64,000 nt of DNA from an uncultured Campylobacter sp. (GCF_938039205.1 NZ_CALHVM010000058.1:80939-144938); one strand, 5' to 3'. Shown: positions 7,942 to 17,277, numbered from the stretch's first letter. Numbers and translations are program-made. Notes: generated from the letters alone by a model not told the origin.

Positions 7942-10291
7942 AATTTTAGAATTCCCCGGCAAATTTAAATTTTCAAAGCAAACTTGTTTTTTGATGCTTG
8001 CGGCGTTTGTTTTTAGCGTGGTTTGCAGGATGTACTGGGTGTACTGGGCGGGCGAATATCAGCACTTTTTCTGGAACGATCAGCTCATGATCAGCACAAA
8101 CGACGGCTACGCCTTTGCCGAGGGCGCGCGCGACATGATAGCGGGCTTTCATCAGCCAAACGACCTTAGCTATTACGGCCGCTCGATGCCCACGCTTACG
8201 TATTTTTTGTATCAAATTTTGCCTTTTAGCTTCGAGAGTATCTTGCTTTATATGAGCGTGTTTTTTAGCTCGCTTATCGTTATTCCCGTGATTTTGATAG
8301 GCAAAGAGTATGAGATGCCCGGCATGGGCTTTGCGGCGGCGCTGCTAGCTAGCATTGCAAATAGCTACTACAACCGCACGATGGCGGGCTACTACGACAC
8401 CGATATGCTCACGATCGTGCTGCCCGCATTTAGCGTCTGGGCGATGATACGCCTCGCGCAGAAAAAAAACGCAAATGATCTCATTTTTATCCCGATTTTT
8501 ATCCTGATAAACGACTGGTGGTATCCGAGCTCTTACTCTCTAAATTTTGCCATGCTGGGCGCATTTTTGCTCTATACTTTGGTTTTTGATAGGAAAAACG
8601 CGCTAAATTACGAGGCTGTCATTTTGATGATAGTTGCACTTACGTATATCGATTTTTACGCTAAAAGCGCGCTTGCGGTCGCGCTTTATCTAGCGATGAG
8701 ATTTCGTCCGCAGATCTGGGATAAACGCGCTATCGCGGCTTGTCTTGCTTTAGCCGTCGCGCTTCTGGGTTTTAGCGGCGGACTAAATCAAATTTTATTT
8801 CAGCTTAAATTTTACGTATTTCGCGGGGGTTCCGAGAGTAGTGAGCCGGTTTTTCATTTTTATAACGTAAATAAAACGATAATGGAAATGAGCGATTATT
8901 CGTTTGAGTTTGAGTCGATAAATGCCTTTGCTAAGCGTATCAGCGGTCATATCGTTACATTTGTTTTGTCGCTTGTAGGCATCGCCGCGCTTTGTCTTAA
9001 ATTTCGCTCCTTTTTGCTTGCGCTCCCGATGCTGCTACTTGGGTTTTTGGCGCTAAAAGGCGGGCTTAGATTTACGATCTACTCCGTGCCCGTGATGGCG
9101 ATAGGATTTGGATATTTTGCGGCACTTTGCGTGAGTTTTTTTGGAAAAGATAAAATTTTAGACAAATTTTGCACCGTTTGTTTAGCGGCGTTTTTTGCGT
9201 TTTTCTTTTTGTATTTTGATAAATATTACAGCCTTTTGCACGGCAAATCTCCAGTTTTCGCGCCAAATTTTGACGGCGAGGCGGGCTTTGGCGTATATCT
9301 AGCCACGTTTGCGGCGGCGGCACTTATTTGCGGGGCGGCTTATTTTATGGTCTCAGGCCTAAGCTCGCTCAAAAAACACGCCCTTTTAGAAAAAATTTGC
9401 GTCTTTTGTATCGCCGCGCTATCCTTGATGCCTTGCTTAGAGCACATTTACGGCTACAAAGTCGGCACCGTTTTTGCCAAAAGCGAGGTCGAGAGCCTGG
9501 ATAAGCTACACAAGATCGCGGGGCGCGAGGACTACGTGCTGGCGTGGTGGGACTATGGCTACCCGATCCGCTACTACGCGGACGTCAAAACCCTCATCGA
9601 CGGTGGCAAGCACCTAGGTAGGGATAACTTCGCCGTGAGCTTTGCTCTTGCTAGCAACCAGCGCATGTCGGCAAATATGGCGCGTCTCGAGGTCGAATAC
9701 ACCGAGCGAAATTTTAGCGAGAGATTCGGGTTAAATTTAAACCAGATGATAAAGGACTACAACGCCACGAGCGTAAATTCGTTTTTGTATTCGCTAAATA
9801 GCAAGGATTTCCAGCCGCCACAAAAAACACGCGAGATTTATTATTATCTGCCTGACTCCATGATCGATATCTTTAGCGCCGTTTTGCGCTTTTCAAACCT
9901 CGATCTAAACAGCGGCGAGGAGTATGGAGCGATATTTTATCCGGGCAAGCCTTACTCGGTGGACGGCGATACGATAAATATCGGCGGAGGGTTTAGCGTA
10001 TCGGGCGACGCGTCCAAGGTCTATATCGGCGAGCGCGAAATACCCGTAAATACTTACTTTGAAACAAGCTACGACGAAAAGGATAAGCTGGTCGTCAAAA
10101 AACACGAGATGGACTCGGACGGTAAAATTTACCTAATTTTTATGAAGGATTACAGGCGGTTTTTGGTGCTTGACGAAGCGGTGCTAAACTCGGCCTACAT
10201 ACAGCTTTTCGTACTCGAAAACTACGATAAAGAGCTGTTTGAGCCGGTCGTTTTAAACGGCGCGGTTAAAATTTATAGGTTGCTAAGATGA
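7931..10291 (+). CDS. pglB: Oligosaccharyltransferase PglB
   Basis: Transfers the lipid-linked glycan to Asn in D/E-X-N-X-S/T sequons in the periplasm. 786 residues from ATG 7931 (GTG 7925 is in frame but less likely). The N-terminal multi-pass domain has the NDGYAFAEGARDMIAGFHQ loop and YYDTDML, the TIMEM segment fits the catalytic TIxE loop, and the periplasmic C-terminal domain carries WWDYG at residues 539-543. C. jejuni PglB has 713 residues. Most of the extra length lies around residues 400-470, where two added hydrophobic stretches appear between LGFLALKGGLRF and the WWDYG domain. Core of the pgl operon. Confidence 0.95.
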   Translation: MASKILEFPGKFKFSKQTCFLMLAAFVFSVVCRMYWVYWAGEYQHFFWNDQLMISTNDGYAFAEGARDMIAGFHQPNDLSYYGRSMPTLTYFLYQILPFSFESILLYMSVFFSSLIVIPVILIGKEYEMPGMGFAAALLASIANSYYNRTMAGYYDTDMLTIVLPAFSVWAMIRLAQKKNANDLIFIPIFILINDWWYPSSYSLNFAMLGAFLLYTLVFDRKNALNYEAVILMIVALTYIDFYAKSALAVALYLAMRFRPQIWDKRAIAACLALAVALLGFSGGLNQILFQLKFYVFRGGSESSEPVFHFYNVNKTIMEMSDYSFEFESINAFAKRISGHIVTFVLSLVGIAALCLKFRSFLLALPMLLLGFLALKGGLRFTIYSVPVMAIGFGYFAALCVSFFGKDKILDKFCTVCLAAFFAFFFLYFDKYYSLLHGKSPVFAPNFDGEAGFGVYLATFAAAALICGAAYFMVSGLSSLKKHALLEKICVFCIAALSLMPCLEHIYGYKVGTVFAKSEVESLDKLHKIAGREDYVLAWWDYGYPIRYYADVKTLIDGGKHLGRDNFAVSFALASNQRMSANMARLEVEYTERNFSERFGLNLNQMIKDYNATSVNSFLYSLNSKDFQPPQKTREIYYYLPDSMIDIFSAVLRFSNLDLNSGEEYGAIFYPGKPYSVDGDTINIGGGFSVSGDASKVYIGEREIPVNTYFETSYDEKDKLVVKKHEMDSDGKIYLIFMKDYRRFLVLDEAVLNSAYIQLFVLENYDKELFEPVVLNGAVKIYRLLR

Positions 10292-10350
10292 GGGCGGTAA
10301 ATTTGATCAAGGCACAGGTGTCCGCTAAATTTGCGATAGAGGTTTTTTAA
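10288..10350 (+). CDS. Possible 20-residue small ORF between pglB and pglA
   Basis: A 20-codon frame that exactly fills the pglB-pglA gap. Its ATG overlaps the pglB stop as ATGA and its stop ends one base before the pglA ATG. The product would begin MRAVNLIKAQ and end in AIEVF. No family is recognised. It may be a translational-coupling device that carries ribosomes from pglB to pglA, or the decayed start of something longer. There is no evidence of its own function. Confidence 0.35.
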   Translation: MRAVNLIKAQVSAKFAIEVF

Positions 10351-11478
10351 ATGGCTAAATTTGGATTTTTGAGTCACGCCGATATGAGCATTTACTTTTT
10401 CCGCGCGCCGATCATGCGCGAGCTAAAGCGGCTCGGGCATGAGGTGTTTGCTATCGCGCCAAAGGGCGACTACACGGATAGGCTAAAAAGCGAGTTTAAC
10501 TGCGTGACGTACGAGCTTGACCGCGCGAGCTTAAATCCTCTAACCGTGCTTGAAAACTCAAAAAAGCTCGCCGAGATTTTACGCGGGTTAAATTTGGATC
10601 TGCTGCAAACCTCGGCGCACAAGTCAAACGTATTTGGCACCTTTGCGGCTAAAAAAGTGGGCATAAAGCGCGTGATAAATTTGGTCGAGGGGCTTGGCAG
10701 CTTTTATATCGATAACGACTTAAAAACCCGTCTAGTACGCGCCGCGATCGAGACGCTTTATAAAAAAGCGCTAAATATGAGCGACGGCTGCGTGTTCGTA
10801 AACGAGGCCGATCCGGCGTATTTTTTGAGCCGCGGTTTGATAGCCGAGGAGAAAATTTTTAAGATAAAAAGTGTGGGCGTGGATACACTCAAATTTGACG
10901 AAAACAGCGTGTCGGCCGCAAATTTGGGCGAGGATCTGCGCGGCAAAAAGATAGTGCTGATGATAGCGCGCGCGATGTGGCACAAGGGCGTGCGAGAGTT
11001 TTACGAGGCGGCAGAGCTTTTGCGCGGGCGCGAGGACTGCGCGTTCGTCTTTGCGGGCGAAGGGTTTGAAGGAAACAAAAGTACTGCCGACGCGAAGTTT
11101 CTAACTGGCGGCGCCGTGCGGTATCTGGGCGCTAGAGACGACGTGCCAGAGCTTTTAAAGACTAGCTATCTGCTTGCGCTTCCAAGCTACAAAGAGGGCT
11201 TTCCGCGCACGGTTTTAGAGGCGATGAGTATGGGTAGGCCAGTCGTAGCTAGCGATGTGGCAGGATGTAACGAGGCCGTGACGAATGGCTTTAACGGCCT
11301 GCTTTGCGAGGTAAAAAGCTCCGCCGACCTAGCCGCAAAGATAGAAATTTTACTAAACGACGAAAATTTGGCCTCGCAAATGGGCCGAAACGGACGGGAG
11401 CTCGCCCTGCGCGAGTTTGACGAGCGAGCGGTCGCGCGAAAATATATAGAAATTTATAGGAAATTTATCGATGTATAG
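10351..11478 (+). CDS. pglA: N-glycan glycosyltransferase PglA (GT4)
   Basis: 375 residues. FGFLSHADMSIYFFRAPI, LVEGLGSFYIDNDLK and LMIARAMWHKGVREFYEA match C. jejuni PglA closely, with the GT4 C-terminal site LPSYKEGFPRTVLEAM. PglA adds the first GalNAc (alpha-1,3) to undecaprenyl-PP-diNAcBac on the cytoplasmic face of the inner membrane. Its last 8 bases overlap pglC, so the acceptor-making enzyme and this transferase are translated together. Confidence 0.92.
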   Translation: MAKFGFLSHADMSIYFFRAPIMRELKRLGHEVFAIAPKGDYTDRLKSEFNCVTYELDRASLNPLTVLENSKKLAEILRGLNLDLLQTSAHKSNVFGTFAAKKVGIKRVINLVEGLGSFYIDNDLKTRLVRAAIETLYKKALNMSDGCVFVNEADPAYFLSRGLIAEEKIFKIKSVGVDTLKFDENSVSAANLGEDLRGKKIVLMIARAMWHKGVREFYEAAELLRGREDCAFVFAGEGFEGNKSTADAKFLTGGAVRYLGARDDVPELLKTSYLLALPSYKEGFPRTVLEAMSMGRPVVASDVAGCNEAVTNGFNGLLCEVKSSADLAAKIEILLNDENLASQMGRNGRELALREFDERAVARKYIEIYRKFIDV

Positions 11479-12076
11479 AGTGTTTTTTAAGAGATTACTG
11501 GATATTTGCGGTGCGATTTTTTTAATCGTACTGACGCTGCCGATTATGGCGGTTGTTGCAGTTTTGATATATTTTAAGGTTAGCAAGGACGTCATTTTTA
11601 CGCAGGCGCGCCCGGGTTTGCACGCTAAAATTTTTAAAATTTACAAATTTAAAACGATGAGCGACGAGCGCGGTGCGGACGGCGAACTGCTGCCCGACGA
11701 GCTGCGCCTAAGCGGCGTCGGCAAGACCATCCGAAGCCTGAGCCTTGATGAGTTGCCGCAGCTTTTTAACGTGCTAAAAGGCGATATGAGCTTCATCGGG
11801 CCGCGTCCGCTTTTGGTTGAGTACCTGCCTCTTTACGACGCCGAGCAGGCAACCCGCCATGACGTGAGACCGGGTATCACGGGACTAGCGCAGGTAAACG
11901 GCCGCAACGCGATCAGCTGGGCGGAGAAGTTTAAATTTGACGCGAGATACGTCCGCGAGCTTAGCTTTACGCTGGACGTGAAAATCGCGATTTTAACGGT
12001 GCAAAAGGTGTTAAAACGAAGCGGTGTAAGTAAAGAAGGCATGGCCACGACGGAGAAATTTAATGGCCGCAACTAA
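11471..12076 (+). CDS. pglC: Undecaprenyl phosphate N,N'-diacetylbacillosamine 1-phosphate transferase PglC
   Basis: 201 residues, a small monotopic phosphoglycosyl transferase. It has an N-terminal re-entrant hydrophobic helix (about 11-33), TQARPGL, the catalytic Asp93-Glu94 pair in SLDELPQL at the same numbers as C. jejuni PglC, and FIGPRPLL. It moves phospho-diNAcBac from UDP-diNAcBac to undecaprenyl phosphate, the first membrane-committed step of the N-glycan pathway. It overlaps pglA by 8 and pglD by 14 bases. Confidence 0.94.
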   Translation: MYRVFFKRLLDICGAIFLIVLTLPIMAVVAVLIYFKVSKDVIFTQARPGLHAKIFKIYKFKTMSDERGADGELLPDELRLSGVGKTIRSLSLDELPQLFNVLKGDMSFIGPRPLLVEYLPLYDAEQATRHDVRPGITGLAQVNGRNAISWAEKFKFDARYVRELSFTLDVKIAILTVQKVLKRSGVSKEGMATTEKFNGRN

Positions 12077-12668
12077 AATTTACGTTTACGGCTTTAGCGG
12101 ACACGGAGCCGTCGTCGCGGACGTAGCAAGAGCCTGCGGATACGGCGAGGTCGTGTTTTTAGACGATGCCAAATTTGACGGCAAAAACGTGCTCAAATTT
12201 GACCCGAGCTTAGAAAAAGCGGACGTGATCGTAGCTATCGGAGATAATAAAATCAGGCGCATCCTGCAAGAAAGAGTAAAAAACGCGGGCTTTGTCATAG
12301 TAAATTTGATCCATCCAAGCGCGGTAGTAAGCGCTAGCGCGCAAATAGGCGAGGGCGCGGTCGTGATGCCAAATGCCGTCATAAACGCGCGCGCTGTAAT
12401 AGGCGAGGGTGCGATAATAAACACTGGCGCGATCATCGAGCATGACTGCGAGATCGGCGATTTTGCGCACATTAGCCCAAACGCGGCGTTAGCGGGCGGC
12501 GTGATCGTTGGTGCAAATACCCACGTAGGCATAGGATCTTGCGCAGTGCAGTGCATAAAAATCGGTGCAAACTGTATCATCGGAGCGGGCAGCGTCGTAG
12601 TACGAGATATCGCAGACGGTAGCGTCGCCTACGGTAATCCCGCTAAAGTTAGGCGAAATTTGAGCTAA
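12063..12668 (+). CDS. pglD: UDP-4-amino-sugar N-acetyltransferase PglD
   Basis: 201 residues. An N-terminal nucleotide-sugar-binding domain (YGFSGHGAVVADVA) is followed by a left-handed beta-helix of hexapeptide repeats (from about residue 85). Catalytic His127 in IIEHDCEIG corresponds to His125 of C. jejuni PglD. It acetylates C4 of UDP-4-amino-4,6-dideoxy-GlcNAc with acetyl-CoA to give UDP-diNAcBac. It is the last gene of the first pgl block, and a 234-base gap follows before pglE. Confidence 0.92.
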   Translation: MAATKIYVYGFSGHGAVVADVARACGYGEVVFLDDAKFDGKNVLKFDPSLEKADVIVAIGDNKIRRILQERVKNAGFVIVNLIHPSAVVSASAQIGEGAVVMPNAVINARAVIGEGAIINTGAIIEHDCEIGDFAHISPNAALAGGVIVGANTHVGIGSCAVQCIKIGANCIIGAGSVVVRDIADGSVAYGNPAKVRRNLS

Positions 12669-12670
12669 AT

Positions 12671-12850
12671 TTGAGAGCCAAAATATCGCTCGTCAAATTT
12701 ACGTCCGTAGCGACAAAAGTCGGCACAGGCAAAATATATAAATATCATTTGCTGCGTCAAATTTGCAGTTCCAAAATACATTTTGACGCAAAATTTAACA
12801 AAATCCCCATTTTCTACGGCCTAAAAGCAAATTTAAACGAGTTTTTATAA
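12671..12850 (+). other. Open 59-codon frame between pglD and pglE, possibly vestigial
   Basis: From a TTG two bases after pglD the frame stays open for 59 codons (to TAA at 12848). The peptide is basic, with KFTSVATKVGTGKIYKYH. No clear ribosome-binding site other than the pglD end. In C. jejuni the gene wlaJ occupies this gap, so this could be a remnant of a lost gene or a chance frame. No function is assigned. Confidence 0.25.
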
Positions 12851-12871
12851 AAATATTTAGATTTTAAGTGC

Positions 12872-12877
12872 TACAAT
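12872..12877 (+). promoter_or_regulatory. Candidate -10 box for pglE
   Basis: TACAAT preceded by an A/T-rich stretch, 25 bases before the pglE ATG, with the Shine-Dalgarno AAGGA at 12892-12896. Campylobacter sigma70 promoters rely mainly on the -10 box. It would start a second pgl transcript (pglEFG-hisHA). Confidence 0.5.
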
Positions 12878-12902
12878 GCGTAAATTTCTTTAAGGAATAA
12901 TA

Positions 12903-13991
12903 ATGCAAAGAATTTTCCTAAGTCCGCCGCACATGAGCGGCAAAGAGCAAGAGTACATAAACGAGGTCTTTAAGAGCAACTACATCGCGCCGCTTGGCGA
13001 ATACGTGAATAAATTTGAAGCAAGCGTCTCAAGCTACGCGGGAGCGCCCGATGCTTTGGCGCTAAATTCCGGCACGTCGGCGATCCACTTGGCGCTAAGG
13101 GTGCTAGGCATCGGCGCGGGAGATGTGGTGTTAGCCTCTACGTTTACCTTTATGGCGTCTGTTAGCCCGATACTTTATCAAGGCGCTACGCCTATTTTTG
13201 TCGATAGCGACGAAAGCTGGAATCTAAGCCCCGAGCTGCTAAAAAAGGCGATCGCAAATTCGCCTAAAAAGCCAAAAGCGCTCGTCGTCACGCACCTCTA
13301 CGGTCAGGCGGCAAAGATGAAAGAGATCTGCGAGATCTGCGAGCGGGAAAATATCGCCGTTGTCGAGGACGCGGCCGAGGCGCTGGGCGGATTTTTGAAC
13401 GGCAAAGCGCTGGGCACGTTCGGACGGCTGGGCGCATATAGCTTTAACGGCAACAAAATCATCACCACAAGCGGCGGCGGCATGCTAGTGGGTGAAAGAG
13501 AGCTCGTGGAAAAGGCAAGATTTTACAGCACCCAAGCTAGAGAGCCGTTTTTGCACTACGAGCACAAAGACTACGGCTACAACTACCGCCTGAGCAACGT
13601 GCTAGGCGCGATCGGAACGGCGCAGATGGAGGTGCTCGAGCAGCGCGTGATAAAAAAACGCGAAATTTTTGAAAAATATCAAAAAGAGCTTCCTGAGCTT
13701 GAGTTTATGCCTGAAACCCTAAATTCTCGCGGCAACCGCTGGCTAACGACCGCGCTGTTTAAAGAAAAAGGTGCGCACTTGCGCGTGATAGACGCACTCG
13801 CTAAAGAAAATATAGAAAGCCGTCCGCTTTGGAAGCCGATGCACATGCAGCCGGTGTTTGAGGGGGCGTTAGCGTTCACGGACGGCACTAGCGAGGAGAT
13901 GTTTGCGCACGGTATCTGCCTGCCTAGCGGTACGGCGATGGGGGACGAGGAGTTTGCGCGAGTGGTAAAAATCGTAAAGGAAAATTTATAA
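12903..13991 (+). CDS. pglE: UDP-4-keto sugar aminotransferase PglE
   Basis: 362 residues, DegT/DnrJ/EryC1 fold-type I PLP aminotransferase. NSGTSAIHLAL near residue 55, VVEDAAEALGG, and the PLP-lysine in SFNGNKIITTSGGG (Lys185, C. jejuni Lys184). It aminates the C4 ketone of the PglF product using glutamate. The start is ATG 12903 behind AAGGAATAATA. The pglF ATG begins right after its TAA stop. Confidence 0.93.
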   Translation: MQRIFLSPPHMSGKEQEYINEVFKSNYIAPLGEYVNKFEASVSSYAGAPDALALNSGTSAIHLALRVLGIGAGDVVLASTFTFMASVSPILYQGATPIFVDSDESWNLSPELLKKAIANSPKKPKALVVTHLYGQAAKMKEICEICERENIAVVEDAAEALGGFLNGKALGTFGRLGAYSFNGNKIITTSGGGMLVGERELVEKARFYSTQAREPFLHYEHKDYGYNYRLSNVLGAIGTAQMEVLEQRVIKKREIFEKYQKELPELEFMPETLNSRGNRWLTTALFKEKGAHLRVIDALAKENIESRPLWKPMHMQPVFEGALAFTDGTSEEMFAHGICLPSGTAMGDEEFARVVKIVKENL

Positions 13992-15770
13992 ATGTTTAAA
14001 GCGACGAAGCTAAAGCGGCTTGCGTTTTTTCTAACCTTTGACATCGTGATATTTGTCGCGTCGTTTTATCTGGCGTATCTGCTTAGATTTAGCGGCGTTC
14101 TGCCTGATTATTTTAGAGGCGGACTGGTCGCGGGCTGCGCTACGATGGTGGTTTTAAAGCTATTTTTCATGTGGCTTTTTAAAATTTACAAGGTGCCGTG
14201 GAGATTTTTCGGACTAAACGAAGCGAGGAAAATTTTCCTCGTTCATCTTTGCGCGATCGTCTGCTTTTGGATCGTTTATTTTGCGATGCCTGCAGTTTTT
14301 AACCCGTTTCCTCGAAGCGTGGTTTTTATAGACTTTATTATCTCGTGCCTGCTAATCGGAAATTTAAGGATCGCCAAGCGTATGTTTTTGGACTTTTCTA
14401 AAAAGCCGCATACGGGCGAGCCATGCGTCGTTATCGGCGCTACCTCAAAGGCGCTGCATGTTTTAAAGGGGCTTAGGCAGGGCTACATCGATCTATATGC
14501 CGTGGGCGTGGTAGACGGCAGGAGCGATCTAGTCGGCACTTACTGCGACGGGTTTTTAGTGCAGCCAAAGAGCGAAATCGCAAATTTGATCAAAGAGTAC
14601 AACGTAAAAACCGCTATCATCGCGCTAGCGCTCGGTCAAGACGAGCTGGCCGAGCTTTTTGACGAGCTTACGGCTTACGGTATCCGCGATATCAAGATCT
14701 TCTCGATGTTTGGCACAGGCAAGGACGCGATCAAGGATATCTCGATCGAGGATCTGCTAGCTAGAAAGCCAAAAGACCTAGATAGTAGCGCGGTGGAGAA
14801 ATTTTTAGGCGGCAAGGTCGTTTTGGTCACGGGCGCGGGCGGTAGTATCGGTAGTGAAATTTGCAAGCAGTGCCTAAAATTTGGCGTTAGCAAGCTAATC
14901 ATGATCGATCACAGCGAGTTTAATCTCTACAAAATCGGCGAGATAACTCACAGCGACAAAACCGTGAGCAAGATGATAAATATCGTAAACGAAGCTGACT
15001 TGCGCGCGGTTTTTGAGGAGTTTAAACCGCAGATCGCGATCCACGCCGCAGCCTATAAGCACGTGCCGCTTTGCGAAGCAAACCCTAAAGCCGCGGTCGT
15101 AAATAACATAATCGGCACCAAAATTTTGATCGATCTATCTATCGAATACGGCGTTAGCAAGGTCGTGATGATATCATCCGATAAGGCTGTACGCCCGACG
15201 AACATCATGGGCGCGACTAAACGCGTGTGCGAGCTTTACGCGCTAAACTCGAATTTACCTGCTAAAACTGAGATCGTCGCGGTGCGCTTTGGCAACGTGC
15301 TAGGCTCAAGCGGTAGCGTAATACCGAAATTTAAAGAACAAATCGAAAACAATAAACCGCTAACCGTCACGCACCCTGATATCACGAGGTACTTTATGCT
15401 GGTTTCCGAGGCTTGTCAGCTCGTGCTTCAGGCTGCTTCGATCGCAAAAGGCGGCGAGCTTTTCGTGCTTGATATGGGCGAGCCAATAAAGATCGCCGAT
15501 CTAGCTAAAAAGATGCTGATTTTATCAAACAAAGAGCACCTAGGCGTCGAATTCGTCGGTCTCCGCCCGGGAGAGAAGCTTTACGAGGAACTTTTAATAA
15601 ACAAAGACGACGTAAAAACCGAGTTTCAGTCTATTTTCGTGACGCACTCGGGCGAATACGACCTAGCTAAACTAAACGAGCAAATTAAAAATTTAACGCA
15701 CGCGGACGATGTCGCGGCTGCGCTCAAAGAGATCGTGCCGGAGTTTAATCACGCGCTAAATAAGGAATAA
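13992..15770 (+). CDS. pglF: UDP-GlcNAc 4,6-dehydratase PglF
   Basis: 592 residues, a membrane-bound nucleoside-diphosphate-sugar epimerase/dehydratase. About four N-terminal membrane segments are followed by a CoA-binding-like domain, then a catalytic SDR domain with TGAGGSIGSE at 280-289, HAAAYKHVPL, and SSDKAVRPTNIMGATKR. It makes UDP-4-keto-6-deoxy-GlcNAc, the first step toward diNAcBac. Length and architecture equal C. jejuni PglF. It starts at the base after the pglE stop. Confidence 0.94.
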   Translation: MFKATKLKRLAFFLTFDIVIFVASFYLAYLLRFSGVLPDYFRGGLVAGCATMVVLKLFFMWLFKIYKVPWRFFGLNEARKIFLVHLCAIVCFWIVYFAMPAVFNPFPRSVVFIDFIISCLLIGNLRIAKRMFLDFSKKPHTGEPCVVIGATSKALHVLKGLRQGYIDLYAVGVVDGRSDLVGTYCDGFLVQPKSEIANLIKEYNVKTAIIALALGQDELAELFDELTAYGIRDIKIFSMFGTGKDAIKDISIEDLLARKPKDLDSSAVEKFLGGKVVLVTGAGGSIGSEICKQCLKFGVSKLIMIDHSEFNLYKIGEITHSDKTVSKMINIVNEADLRAVFEEFKPQIAIHAAAYKHVPLCEANPKAAVVNNIIGTKILIDLSIEYGVSKVVMISSDKAVRPTNIMGATKRVCELYALNSNLPAKTEIVAVRFGNVLGSSGSVIPKFKEQIENNKPLTVTHPDITRYFMLVSEACQLVLQAASIAKGGELFVLDMGEPIKIADLAKKMLILSNKEHLGVEFVGLRPGEKLYEELLINKDDVKTEFQSIFVTHSGEYDLAKLNEQIKNLTHADDVAAALKEIVPEFNHALNKE

Positions 15771-15772
15771 AT

Positions 15773-16669
15773 TTGACGCTGCAAGATATACAGAGATTTT
15801 CAGAGTTAAGATATAAGGCTAGAGCCTATATATGCTATCTTTTTAGTAAAAATTTGCCAAACAGGCTGCCGGGAGTAAACGCCGAGTCGATAAAAAGCGG
15901 CTTTGATAAAATGGCTCACGAGATAGAGGGTTTTGACGCGTTTTACGTACTTGACGCAAACGGCGTGCAAATAGGCGACACCGTGAGCTTAAATGAAAAA
16001 TACAAAGCCGGCGGCGGCGAAAACTGTAGCAATAAGTCTTATTATTACACCGCGGTGCGCGAAAAGCGCTGCGTGCTAAGCGACCCGTATCCATCCTCGC
16101 TAACGGGCGAGCTGTGCGTGACGGCGTCCACTCCGATATATGATGATAAGGGAGAGCTAAAATTCGTCGCGTGTATCGACGTTTCGCTAGAAAATATCCT
16201 AACCATCGTCTCTCATGGCAAGCTAGAGAGCTACTTTGGCAAATTTCTTAAGGTCGTTTACGCCGCGTTTTCGGTCGCGCTTTTTACCATAGCCTTGTTT
16301 TTGTTTGCTGACGCGCTTAAAGGGCTTTTGGCTAACGATCTTTTAAATATCGAAGTCGAAAAGATGTTTGAGCACACGATTGTGCTGACGCTGGCGCTTG
16401 CGATATTTGACCTGGTTAAAGCGATATTTGAAGAAGAGGTGCTAGGCAAAAGCAAGCGCGGCGAGGATATGGAAAACAAGACGATGATCAGATTTATCGG
16501 ATCGATCATCATCGCGCTTGCGATCGAGGCCCTGATGCTCGTGTTTAAATTTGCCATCACGGCGCCGGACCACATCATAAACGCGATCTATCTCATCGGC
16601 GGCGTCGCGATATTGATGATCGCGCTTAGCATCTATCTTTTTGCTACCAAGCAAAGGAGCTCGCAATGA
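15773..16669 (+). CDS. pglG: PglG, membrane protein with PDC/Cache-like sensor domain
   Basis: 298 residues from TTG 15773 (RBS AAGGA). By position after pglF and by length (C. jejuni PglG, 297) it is PglG, whose role in glycosylation is unproven. Residues about 50-145 look like a PDC/Cache sensor domain: FYVLDANGVQIGDTVS, NKSYYYTAVREKRCVLSDPYPS, VTASTPIYDDKGELKFVACIDVS. The rest has four hydrophobic segments (about 158-178, 205-224, 243-262, 272-292) and no obvious output domain. So what is seen is a sensor-like protein in a glycosylation operon. It overlaps hisH by 4 bases. Confidence 0.8.
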   Translation: MTLQDIQRFSELRYKARAYICYLFSKNLPNRLPGVNAESIKSGFDKMAHEIEGFDAFYVLDANGVQIGDTVSLNEKYKAGGGENCSNKSYYYTAVREKRCVLSDPYPSSLTGELCVTASTPIYDDKGELKFVACIDVSLENILTIVSHGKLESYFGKFLKVVYAAFSVALFTIALFLFADALKGLLANDLLNIEVEKMFEHTIVLTLALAIFDLVKAIFEEEVLGKSKRGEDMENKTMIRFIGSIIIALAIEALMLVFKFAITAPDHIINAIYLIGGVAILMIALSIYLFATKQRSSQ

Positions 16670-17277
16670 TTGGCATCATCGACTACGGCGCGGGAAATTT
16701 AAGGAGCGTTTTAAACGCGTTTGAGAGTTTAAAGTTAAAGGCGAAACTCGTCGGTCGCGGCGAGGAGCTGGGTAAATTTGACAAGATTATTTTACCTGGA
16801 GTCGGGGCTTTTGGCGAAGCTATGCAAAAGCTAAAAGATAGAAATTTTATCCCCGCGATAAAAGAGGCCGTAGCCGGCGGAAAGCCGTTTTTAGGCATTT
16901 GTCTGGGTATGCAGCTGCTTTTTGAGCAAAGCGAGGAATTTGGCGTAAACGAGGGGCTAGGACTCATAAATGGGCGAGTGGTTAAATTTGACCCGTCCAA
17001 ATTTGACGCTCCGCTAAAGGTGCCGCACACCGGGTGGAATACGATAAATTTTACCAAGCAAACGCCGATAAATAAGGATCTAGCCGCTAGCGAGTATTTA
17101 TACTTCGTGCACTCTTATCATGTAGTTTGCGATGATGATGCGGCGCTTGGCTTTAGCGAATACGGCTATAAATTTGTAAGCGCGGTGTGCAAAGATAATA
17201 TTTTCGGCTTTCAGCCGCACCCTGAAAAGAGCTATGAGACGGGACTAAAAATTTTACGAAATTTCGGAGAGATGTGA
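16666..17277 (+). CDS. hisH: Imidazole glycerol phosphate synthase, glutaminase subunit HisH
   Basis: 203 residues, class I glutamine amidotransferase. YGAGNLRSV at the start, oxyanion/nucleophile motif GICLGMQLLFEQS with Cys79, and the His-Glu of the triad in FQPHPEKS. It releases ammonia for HisF in histidine synthesis; hisF is not in this window. It has an ATGA overlap with pglG. In C. jejuni pglG is followed directly by cheY, so hisH-hisA are an addition at this spot. Confidence 0.93.
   Translation: MIGIIDYGAGNLRSVLNAFESLKLKAKLVGRGEELGKFDKIILPGVGAFGEAMQKLKDRNFIPAIKEAVAGGKPFLGICLGMQLLFEQSEEFGVNEGLGLINGRVVKFDPSKFDAPLKVPHTGWNTINFTKQTPINKDLAASEYLYFVHSYHVVCDDDAALGFSEYGYKFVSAVCKDNIFGFQPHPEKSYETGLKILRNFGEM

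Noticed and set aside
12086..12580. 164-codon minus-strand frame in pglD
   Set aside because: Shadow of the hexapeptide repeats of pglD; no ribosome-binding site and low-complexity composition.
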